Below are positions 14,959-20,628 of a stretch of 25,972 nt of DNA, piece by piece (position 1 is the stretch's first letter; every line of letters starts with the position of its first letter). Source of the DNA: a virus. The notes below the pieces were generated by a model. That model had not been told where the DNA came from. It ran no database searches and saw only the letters and a list, made by a program, of their open reading frames with translations. Where the stretch lies: the IMG/VR virus record IMGVR_UViG_3300035181_000391, positions 1-25,972 of that record; one strand, given 5' to 3'. A program made the position numbers and the translations under genes.

Positions 14959-15939
14959 TTAGTTGCTGGTGGTGAGCTTGACCAGGACAGACGGCTGGTG
15001 GCACAGCGGGAGGCTGTTGCACTGCGTATGCAGCACGATCCCGCGCCCGCCCTCGCGCTCCCACTGCTTCACGTAGAACGGCAGGCCGATGGTGTTGACC
15101 GTCTCGTTGAAGTCAGCCGGAGCGAAGTAGGTGGCGAAGGTGTCCATCGTGCCGACCGGGAAGGCATGGCCCTCGTTGGCCGCGATCAAGCGGTTGCCAC
15201 TGACGGACGCGCGGTATTCGACGAAGTTGATACCGCCGAACTGGAACCCGCCGCGCATGTCTTGGCCGAGGCGTGCGGATGCTTCGCTGTGGTACTTGTA
15301 GGCATCAACCACCTTGTCGTGCTCGATCAGCTTCGAGTAGAACTCGGGGCTCACCAGCGCGGTCACGCCGGTCATGGTGTCGCCCTTGAGGTTGTCCTGA
15401 ATCTGGTTGATCACGTCCGCGCACTTGGCGAGCACGCTGGTGCTCGACGTGCCGAGCAGGAAGTCAACCGTCACCTGAGTGACGCCGAAGGACGAAAACA
15501 GGTTGGCGATGACCGAGCCGTCTCCATTCGTGACCTGGCCCTTGAGCGCGCCCATGCGCTTCCACTCCAAGGTGATGTCGTGCTTGGCGCGCATGCGCTG
15601 CAAGCGGCGGGCGACTTCGGATGCGACGGTGTTCAGGCCCTCGACGCCGAAGTCGCGCACGTCTTGCACGTCGCCCGGCATGACCACATCCTCATGCACG
15701 GTCTGTTTGATGCCAAACGCGACGGTGTTGCGGCTGATAGCGCCTGCCGTCGTGCCGTTGCCGCCCCATTCGTGCGATGGAAGTACAGCAAGCGCGCCGG
15801 AGGCTTCCTCGATCACGACGGAGCGCGAGGCAACGCCGCGAGATGGGAACAGGCCCATTTGGCCGATCATGCCCCACTGAACCGGGAACTTGTTGATTGC
15901 CGCAGTCAGCTCGGCATTGGTGAAGTTATTGACCAGCAT
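14959..15939 (-). CDS. Major capsid protein, lambda gpE-like (326 aa)
   Basis: The start is ATG at 15939, with a near-perfect AAAGGAGG at 15946-15953 and a 6-nt spacer, the strongest ribosome site in the window. The sequence fits the lambda gpE-type (HK97 fold) capsid family. It has an N-terminal FTNAELTAAINKF; LFPSRGVASRSVVIEEASG, HEDVVMPGDVQDVR and a long helix GLNTVASEVARRLQRMRAKH. ITLEWKRMGALKGQV, VTALVSPEFYSKLIEHDKV and GGFQFGGINFVEYR follow. The C-terminus has GLPFYVKQWEREGGRGIVLH and QCNSLPLCHQPSVLVKL. Many copies form the icosahedral shell. Its order after protease/scaffold and decoration genes matches Mu-like and lambda-like head operons. Confidence 0.95.
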   Translation of the reverse strand: MLVNNFTNAELTAAINKFPVQWGMIGQMGLFPSRGVASRSVVIEEASGALAVLPSHEWGGNGTTAGAISRNTVAFGIKQTVHEDVVMPGDVQDVRDFGVEGLNTVASEVARRLQRMRAKHDITLEWKRMGALKGQVTNGDGSVIANLFSSFGVTQVTVDFLLGTSSTSVLAKCADVINQIQDNLKGDTMTGVTALVSPEFYSKLIEHDKVVDAYKYHSEASARLGQDMRGGFQFGGINFVEYRASVSGNRLIAANEGHAFPVGTMDTFATYFAPADFNETVNTIGLPFYVKQWEREGGRGIVLHTQCNSLPLCHQPSVLVKLTTSN

Positions 15940-15945
15940 TCCGGG

Positions 15946-15953
15946 CCTCCTTT
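15946..15953 (-). promoter_or_regulatory. Strong Shine-Dalgarno site of the major capsid gene
   Basis: On the minus strand this reads AAAGGAGG, 6 nt before the capsid ATG. It overlaps the stop codon of the decoration gene, so termination of one gene and initiation of the next are adjacent. It is the closest match to the 16S rRNA tail in this window, as expected for the most abundant virion protein. Confidence 0.85.
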
Positions 15954-16323
15954 AGACGGTTGCGCGGGCCAGGATGCCCAGCGCCTTGAGTTGAGTGACG
16001 GCGGCGTCTTTCTGCGCGTTGGTGGGCGATCCGCCCCACACCAAGTTGTCTCGGTCAACGACGATGGCTTGACGGGCAACAATCACGCCCGGCTTGTCGC
16101 CAGCGGTCGCATCGACGGCGGTCAACGAGACACCGATTGCGTTTTGCGTGCCGTCATTAGCGGCAGGGTCGAAGGCGGCGATCTTGCCGCTCGCGGTGAT
16201 GCGCCCGACCACTTCGCCAATGGCGATGTTTTGGCCGGATGCGACGATCACATCGTCACGGCTGTAGCCTTGTTCTTCTTCGTACTTGAGGAACTGGCCC
16301 TCGGTTCTGGTCATGGTCGGCAT
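15952..16323 (-). CDS. Head decoration protein, lambda gpD-like (123 aa)
   Basis: The start is ATG at 16323, with AAAGGAG at 16331-16337 and a 7-nt spacer. The sequence matches the head-decoration family: FLKYEEEQGYSRDDVIVASG, IAIGEVVGRITASGKIAAF, an IGVSLTAVDATAGDKPGVIV strand pair and IVVDRDNLVWG. It ends with a short helix (QKDAAVTQLKALGILAR). In lambda, gpD trimers bind the expanded capsid and stabilise it. Position directly before the capsid gene supports this. There is no sign of truncation. Confidence 0.9.
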   Translation of the reverse strand: MPTMTRTEGQFLKYEEEQGYSRDDVIVASGQNIAIGEVVGRITASGKIAAFDPAANDGTQNAIGVSLTAVDATAGDKPGVIVARQAIVVDRDNLVWGGSPTNAQKDAAVTQLKALGILARATV

Positions 16324-16335
16324 TTCTGCGCTCCT

Positions 16336-16665
16336 TTACGACTTGATGATGGAATCGACCGCCGACAGCAGGGCGTTCAGGCGCTGCTGATCGCCATCGG
16401 GCTTGCCTGCGGTGACTTTTCCGAGGCTGGCAGCGGAAAACAGCGCCGCATCACGCGTGGGCTTAGCGACTGCCTTCAGATCGGCGGCGAAGGCGGCAAA
16501 TGCCGCGTCGCTCATCTCGATATACGGCTTGTCATCAGCCGGCATGTCGCGGCCAACAGCCTCGAACAGCGCGGACAGATCGGCGCGGCGGCGCTCGACG
16601 CGTGCGGCCTCGATCTGCGCCTCGAGCTCCGCAATGCGGGCCTTCAGGGCATCGACTTCTTCCAT
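16336..16665 (-). CDS. Nested in-frame capsid scaffold protein (109 aa)
   Basis: Within the protease gene, codon 181 is an ATG at 16665 preceded by AAAGGAG at 16675-16681 with a 9-nt spacer. This is far better than anything before the full-length start. The product begins MEEVDALKARIAELEAQIEA, continues as charged helix, and shares the protease stop codon. Mu (I/Z) and lambda (C/Nu3) make their scaffold from an internal in-frame start in the protease gene. The same arrangement is inferred here. The scaffold would fill the prohead, guide capsid assembly and be cleaved out. Confidence 0.75.
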   Translation of the reverse strand: MEEVDALKARIAELEAQIEAARVERRRADLSALFEAVGRDMPADDKPYIEMSDAAFAAFAADLKAVAKPTRDAALFSAASLGKVTAGKPDGDQQRLNALLSAVDSIIKS

Positions 16666-17205
16666 ATTTCGTTTCTCCTTTGAGGTGGCAGATGCTGCGG
16701 CTGAAAAGGCTTGCGCCTGGGTGTTCGGGTCAGCCCCAACCGGAACAAATGACACCTCCCGAACAGTGGCGTCCTCGAAGATTGCGGACACATCCATTGC
16801 CCGCCCGTTGACCGTGGTCGGCTCGGACACCTCGCGCACGTTGGCCTGCATGCCGACCGAAAGCTGAACCGGGAATCCCTCGGCGAACAGCGCGGCGACC
16901 TTGGTGCCCGCATCAGTTGCTTGCGAAAGCTCGCCCTCGACGGATAGGAACGGCAACCCGTCCGCGCCGGTGGCCTTGAAGATGCGGCCCTTGCCAGCGA
17001 TGCCATTGATGCTCTGGTCGTGGTCGACCAGGATCGGCAGTTCTTCGCCTTGATCGTTTTTCAGCGAATCAAGGTCAATCGCAACGTCGCCGAGCCAGCC
17101 GTAATTCGGAATGACCCCGCCCGAATACGCGACGCCGGAGAATCGGCGCGGAGCTCCAGCGACAGGCGTTGCCGCGAAGGTCAGAGAAATCGGCTTGTTT
17201 TTCAT
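16336..17205 (-). CDS. Prohead protease with C-terminal scaffold domain, Mu I/Z-like (289 aa)
   Basis: The start is taken as ATG at 17205 (MKNKPISLTFAATPVAGAPR). A longer frame reaches 17430, but that part lies inside the gpF-like gene and is Arg-rich noise. Residues 1-165 form the protease. His62 is in an LVDHDQ motif and Ser116 in QLSVGM, the histidine and serine expected of prohead serine proteases; REVSFVPVGADP (149-160) is the usual following strand. Residues 181-289 are a charged helical scaffold (VDALKARIAELEAQIEAARV at 184-203). A separate internal start for this part is very likely, as in Mu gpI/gpZ. The protein would cleave the scaffold, and perhaps itself, during prohead maturation. 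No good ribosome site precedes 17205. Confidence 0.88.
   Translation of the reverse strand: MKNKPISLTFAATPVAGAPRRFSGVAYSGGVIPNYGWLGDVAIDLDSLKNDQGEELPILVDHDQSINGIAGKGRIFKATGADGLPFLSVEGELSQATDAGTKVAALFAEGFPVQLSVGMQANVREVSEPTTVNGRAMDVSAIFEDATVREVSFVPVGADPNTQAQAFSAAASATSKEKRNMEEVDALKARIAELEAQIEAARVERRRADLSALFEAVGRDMPADDKPYIEMSDAAFAAFAADLKAVAKPTRDAALFSAASLGKVTAGKPDGDQQRLNALLSAVDSIIKS
16675..16681 (-). promoter_or_regulatory. Internal Shine-Dalgarno site for nested scaffold
   Basis: On the minus strand this reads AAAGGAG, 9 nt before the ATG at 16665. It lies within the coding sequence for residues SKEKRN of the protease-scaffold protein, the linker between the two domains. A full ribosome site exactly at a domain boundary is hard to explain unless it is used. 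Confidence 0.75.
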
Positions 17206-17246
17206 GCGCCCGATGATGGGCGCGCCGTCCGTTGATTGAGCCGGGA

Positions 17247-17996
17247 TCAGGTTCCCGCGCCTGCGTCGCCTGCGAGTAGCTTGCGGATAAGCGCAATGAC
17301 GATCTCGACAGCCGCGATTTGCACGCCTACCGCAAGCGCGGCGCTTGTCATGGATTCCTGGAGCGCCCCGATTTTCTGTTCCGAAACGGTTGCGAGCGTG
17401 TCCGACCATACCGTCGGCTTCGCGCCCCATCCTGGGTCTGCCACGCCTTCAGCGGGAGGGTTTTCCGTCACGCCCCCGCGCCCGCGCGCTTGGTCGGCGG
17501 AAAGCGAGCGCAGGGTGCACCGACATCGAAACCCGAGCGGAGGCGAATGTGTGTCCCAAAACGGATCATCAACAGGTCGAATCGTGCCGTCGAGCGCAAG
17601 ATGAGAAGGCCGCGTTCGGCTGTCGTTGATGGCGTCGTACATGAGATATGGCCGGGTTGACTTCGTTTCCTCGAAGCTCCTCCAATGCCCGGCGTTGTAG
17701 GCCGTCTGCACCGCGTTTCGGAAGATCGTTTCCAGGCGATGATCCGGCAGGCTCCAATCCTGGCTCTCGGCCCATTTTTGGAACTCCTGCAACGTGCCGC
17801 CGTCTGCGACATGGCGGGCAAGCTCATCTGCCACGCGCTGAATCTGATCCAGCTTTGCAAGGCCAGAGACGGTGAATGACTGGGTGCGCTTTTCGTCTTC
17901 GAGCGCGTAGAAAACATCCGGCAGCGTGACGTTTTGACTGCGCAGATCGGCAATGATTTTCGACGCTGGGTCGTCGAGTGGAACCTTCACAGCCAT
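17247..17996 (-). CDS. Mu gpF-like head morphogenesis protein (249 aa)
   Basis: The start is ATG at 17996, overlapping the upstream 86-aa gene by 10 nt. The family signature is clear in the middle: LETIFRNAVQTAYNAGHWRS, PYLMYDAINDSRTRPSHLAL, DGTIRPVDDPFWDTHSPPLG and FRCRCTLRSLS. The Asn-Asp-x-R-T-R-P-x-H and C-x-C residues are hallmarks of the Phage_Mu_F (SPP1 gp7-like) family. In Mu and SPP1 this minor head protein binds the portal and is carried in the virion. The C-terminal 60 residues include a hydrophobic stretch (SAALAVGVQIAAVEIVIALI), which may be a membrane or packing helix. Unlike in Mu, it is separated from the portal by four genes. Confidence 0.9.
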   Translation of the reverse strand: MAVKVPLDDPASKIIADLRSQNVTLPDVFYALEDEKRTQSFTVSGLAKLDQIQRVADELARHVADGGTLQEFQKWAESQDWSLPDHRLETIFRNAVQTAYNAGHWRSFEETKSTRPYLMYDAINDSRTRPSHLALDGTIRPVDDPFWDTHSPPLGFRCRCTLRSLSADQARGRGGVTENPPAEGVADPGWGAKPTVWSDTLATVSEQKIGALQESMTSAALAVGVQIAAVEIVIALIRKLLAGDAGAGT

Positions 17997-18247
17997 ATCA
18001 GTTCTTCATCCCTCTTGCGGCGCGGCCTCTGACGGCGCACGCTGTCGTAGCCAAATCCAAACGTACCGCCCGGCCAAGGACGCGCCATGTCTGCCATCAA
18101 GTGATCAGCTGCTGACCCAACTGGCAATCCAGAGTAGGCGACCAGCGCGGACCCTGCGGTCGCACCACTGCTGATCATCAGCAGCAGCGCTCCAGCAGAT
18201 CCTCCGCTGCCAGCCAGTTGCCGCAGCCGTTCTCCAGCGGTCGTCAT
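17987..18247 (-). CDS. Small hydrophobic protein between repeat protein and gpF-like gene (86 aa)
   Basis: The start is ATG at 18247, in an ATGA overlap with the stop of the repeat protein. The longer frame to 18364 overlaps the upstream gene and was rejected. A Gly/Ala/Ser-rich apolar segment (residues about 16-46, including GALLLMISSGATAGSALVAY) could be a membrane helix or an Ala-rich structural helix. The C-terminus is basic (RRQRPRRKRDEELIWL). No family is recognised. Its tight coupling on both sides makes it a real gene despite its size. It may act with the repeat protein. Confidence 0.7.
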   Translation of the reverse strand: MTTAGERLRQLAGSGGSAGALLLMISSGATAGSALVAYSGLPVGSAADHLMADMARPWPGGTFGFGYDSVRRQRPRRKRDEELIWL

Positions 18248-19398
18248 GGCAGGCTCCGCGCCCAGACCGCATGCGCGGCGCGGGCGATCTCCGCTGCGGA
18301 CAACATGCCAGCGCCTGGCGTGTATACGGGCGGCGAGTCTGGCAGCGGCAGCGTCTGCGCCCACACGGCAGCGGCCAGTGCATCGATGGCGGCGAGCGAT
18401 AGAGACGGGCTGTTTGACGCGCCTTCAGCCATGCACGATGCTTCGGCGAGAGTTGCCGCGCCCTGCGCCCGGATAGCAAGCATCCCACCGGAGGCGCAGA
18501 TGGCGTCCCCAAGCTGCCCGGAGGTCATCTGTGCAGCCAGAAGCAGCGCCGCATCGCCAGCCGAGATCGCATCGTCCAGAGTCGCAGCGCCTTGCGCGCT
18601 GATTTGCAGCCTGCCAGCGCCTGCCATGCTGGCGTCTGCAAGCGTTGTCGAAGCCTGCGCGCGGATCGGCAGGATGCCAGTGGCCGCAAGCGCTGCGCCA
18701 GAGAGAGTCGCTGCTGCCTGCCCTCGCACGGCAAGCGCACCGGTCGCCGAGAGTGCAGCAGCCTCCAGCACGCTTGCTGCCTGCGCACCGATGGCAAGCT
18801 GACCGGCCCCGCCCGATGTGGCATTGGCAAGCGTCAAAGACGCCTGCGCCCTGATGGCAAGCGAGCTGATGGCTGATGCGGTAGCGGCTGCAAGCGCGGA
18901 GACCACTTGCCCATTGATGGCAAGCGCGCCGGATGCGGAAAGGGTGGCCCCAGCCAGAACAGACGCCCCTTGACCGCTGATCGCCAGCGTACCCGTTGCG
19001 GTGGCTACAACCTGCTCCAGCGTTGCATCAAGCGCGCCATTGATTCCTGACGAACCCATCGATCCAGATGCCGAAAGCAGGGTCGAATCGAGCGTTGCCG
19101 CCCCCTGCGCCTGGAGGGCCAGCGTCGCGCCGACGGATGCGGTCAGAGTCGCCAGCAACATGCTGGTGCTGCCTTGGATCGCCAGGCCGCCCGTGGCAGA
19201 TACCGATACCGCGCCTAGGGTTGTTGCCAGCGTACCCGTTCTCGGGCCGCTTGCGGTCGCGCCGAATATCCACGCGCCCCATACCTTGGCCTCGGTGTCA
19301 TCCAGGTCGGCCCAGGCAATGCTCGCGTAGGTCTGCGCCGCGCTGCGCTTGATGTGCCGCGCCTTCAGCCAGCCGTTGATCTGCGCGGCGGCTGTCAT
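18244..19398 (-). CDS. Ala/Gly-rich repeat protein of unknown function (384 aa)
   Basis: The start is ATG at 19398 with a weak AAGGG upstream. Residues 1-50 are a unique head (INGWLKARHIKRSAAQTYAS then WADLDDTEAKVWGAWIFGA). Residues about 54-330 are roughly 13 imperfect 21-residue repeats of the type [GA]Q-x-A-x-x-L-x-x-A-x-L-S-A-x-G-x-L-A-I. The C-terminus carries two copies of an AxAVWA[Q/R][T/S]LP motif (near 342-351 and 375-384). Regular turns and hydrophobic positions suggest a beta-solenoid or similar fibrous structure. The location between portal and gpF-like genes points to a virion or head-associated protein. I recall repeats of this flavour in other phage structural genes, but no function. 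Confidence 0.75.
   Translation of the reverse strand: MTAAAQINGWLKARHIKRSAAQTYASIAWADLDDTEAKVWGAWIFGATASGPRTGTLATTLGAVSVSATGGLAIQGSTSMLLATLTASVGATLALQAQGAATLDSTLLSASGSMGSSGINGALDATLEQVVATATGTLAISGQGASVLAGATLSASGALAINGQVVSALAAATASAISSLAIRAQASLTLANATSGGAGQLAIGAQAASVLEAAALSATGALAVRGQAAATLSGAALAATGILPIRAQASTTLADASMAGAGRLQISAQGAATLDDAISAGDAALLLAAQMTSGQLGDAICASGGMLAIRAQGAATLAEASCMAEGASNSPSLSLAAIDALAAAVWAQTLPLPDSPPVYTPGAGMLSAAEIARAAHAVWARSLP
18409..19239 (-). repeat. About thirteen 63-bp (21-aa) coding repeats
   Basis: Units such as SGQGASVLAGATLSASGAL (plus AI), GAQAASVLEAAALSATGAL (plus AV) and RGQAAATLSGAALAATGIL (plus PI) follow each other with a period of 21 residues. The central units match best. 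The first four and the last unit are diverged, and two units carry insertions of one or two residues. On the DNA, gatggcaagc-type strings recur at the unit junctions. Divergence between units suggests an old array under protein-level selection, not a recent expansion. Confidence 0.75.
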
Positions 19399-19401
19399 GG
19401 A

Positions 19402-20208
19402 TTACCCTTGCGAGTACACCACGTGCCCGCTGATGTTGCTCGCCGTCGTGGTAGACGGAACGAACAGCAGGAATGGAACGCTGCCGTCATACATGCGCGG
19501 CATTCCAGAGGTGATCGCGTCGATGGCCGCCGGTACGTTGGCAGACGTGATCTCAAGCCGCGCAATCTCGCGGTATGCGACAAGCGATGCGGCCCCAGAA
19601 GTCCAGGTTGCAGAGAGCGTGAAAGTCTGTACCGACTGCACGCCGGTATCTCCAGCGGCCAGGCCCATCGGATAAAACGCCCCGACAGCGGACGATGCGA
19701 CGCCGGTCAAAATGCCCGTGCCAGTCTGACCAGCCGTTCCGGCCTGGTTGGTGTAGCTCATGGTGAATACGGGCGTGCCTGATCCAGTCGCCGTCGTCAC
19801 CTCAAGGCCGATCAAAACCTGAGTGCCGGCGCTAGCACCGTTGGCATCGCGCGCGGGCCACGCCGCGGAGTTTACGTTCTGCGCGGTCGTTGCAGTCAGG
19901 TTCAGGCCAGAGTTGTGCCAGAGTCGGTCGCACAAGATGAGCGTGCCAGCGACGGATGCCTGGGCCTGAAATCGCGCCAGGTAAATGTTCTTGCCGGCGA
20001 CTGCGGCGGGGAATGGGATTTGACCGCCATAGCTGGTGAGCGCAGCGCCAGACATGCCAGAAGCCGGCGCAACAGCCGACCCAGGCGTGCCTGCGATGTA
20101 GAACAAGCTCTGCGGGCGGCCAGCAACAAGCGTGGGCGTTGCCGCCTTGGCGACAGATGCGGGTGGGAGCATCCCCGCGAGCAGTTGATCGAGCGTGGTG
20201 ATCGCCAT
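19402..20208 (-). CDS. Putative virion structural protein (268 aa)
   Basis: The start is ATG at 20208, 6 nt after the previous stop; no strong Shine-Dalgarno site is visible. It opens with a helix (TTLDQLLAGMLPPASVAKA). Then comes beta-rich, Gly/Ser/Thr/Ala-rich sequence: SLFYIAGTPGSAVAP, NIYLARFQAQASVAGTLILC, VLIGLEVTTATGSGTPVFTM and TFTLSATWTSGAASLVAYRE. It ends PFLLFVPSTTTASNISGHVV. This is the composition of a capsid or fibre beta-sandwich. Comparable proteins occur in other phage genomes without assigned function. It belongs to the four-gene block between portal and gpF-like genes, so a head-surface or portal-vertex role is possible but unproven. Confidence 0.75.
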   Translation of the reverse strand: MAITTLDQLLAGMLPPASVAKAATPTLVAGRPQSLFYIAGTPGSAVAPASGMSGAALTSYGGQIPFPAAVAGKNIYLARFQAQASVAGTLILCDRLWHNSGLNLTATTAQNVNSAAWPARDANGASAGTQVLIGLEVTTATGSGTPVFTMSYTNQAGTAGQTGTGILTGVASSAVGAFYPMGLAAGDTGVQSVQTFTLSATWTSGAASLVAYREIARLEITSANVPAAIDAITSGMPRMYDGSVPFLLFVPSTTTASNISGHVVYSQG

Positions 20209-20214
20209 GATCGC

Positions 20215-20622
20215 TTAGGCGTTGCCGTCGGTCAGAGTGAACGACGTGACGGTGAAGCTCTGACCAACGGCGAAGTTGACGTTATCGACTTGCAGGTCGC
20301 CACCGCCGCCAGTCGCCGTGACCGTGCCTTGCAGGTGGCAGGTCGTTCCTGCCGAGTCGTAGATGCGAAAGTGCCCGGCAGTTCCTGAGGCATCGGCGCT
20401 GGTGTCCTGCCACGTACCGGACATGCTCTTGCTGCCGGATGCGGCGGCGGCCATCCAGTCCGAGGGCAGGGTGACCGTGGCGAGCACGGTTCCGGAGTCT
20501 GCCGTCGCACATGATGCCGGGGCTGCGCCGGTGCGAATCTTCATGACAGCGGACGCGCCGATGGCGGTCTCGATGGCGTCAAGGCGGGCGTTGCGGACGG
20601 GAACAGAAAACTGGATAGCCAT
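20215..20622 (-). CDS. Putative small virion structural protein (135 aa)
   Basis: The start is ATG at 20622 with AAGGAG at 20632-20637 and a 9-nt spacer, a sign of good expression. The N-terminus FSVPVRNARLDAIETAIGAS is followed by MKIRTGAAPASCATADSGTV and strand-rich sequence with Ser/Gly/Thr (TVTLPSDWMAAAASGSK, GHFRIYDSAGTTCHLQGTVT). It ends VGQSFTVTSFTLTDGNA. This is a recognisable phage protein type with an R-N-A-[RM]-L-D-A-I-E-x-x-I-G opening, usually hypothetical and near head genes. A small decoration or fibre-associated role is inferred. It is the first gene after the portal. Confidence 0.78.
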   Translation of the reverse strand: MAIQFSVPVRNARLDAIETAIGASAVMKIRTGAAPASCATADSGTVLATVTLPSDWMAAAASGSKSMSGTWQDTSADASGTAGHFRIYDSAGTTCHLQGTVTATGGGGDLQVDNVNFAVGQSFTVTSFTLTDGNA

Positions 20623-20628
20623 GATTGG

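Noticed and set aside
14851-16683. 610-codon open frame on the plus strand
   Set aside because: It lies antisense to the capsid, decoration and scaffold genes, all firmly identified. The translation is Arg/His/Val/Gly-rich without any recognisable domain, as expected of antisense frames in GC-rich DNA. No ribosome site or gap for a promoter was seen.
17206-17430. N-terminal extension of the protease gene to 17430
   Set aside because: The extra 75 residues are Arg-rich and lie almost entirely within the gpF-like coding region. The protease-like pattern starts at the ATG at 17205.
18409-19239. CRISPR-like or non-coding tandem repeat
   Set aside because: The 63-bp units keep one reading frame throughout, vary mostly in ways that preserve the residue pattern, and have no repeat-spacer structure.
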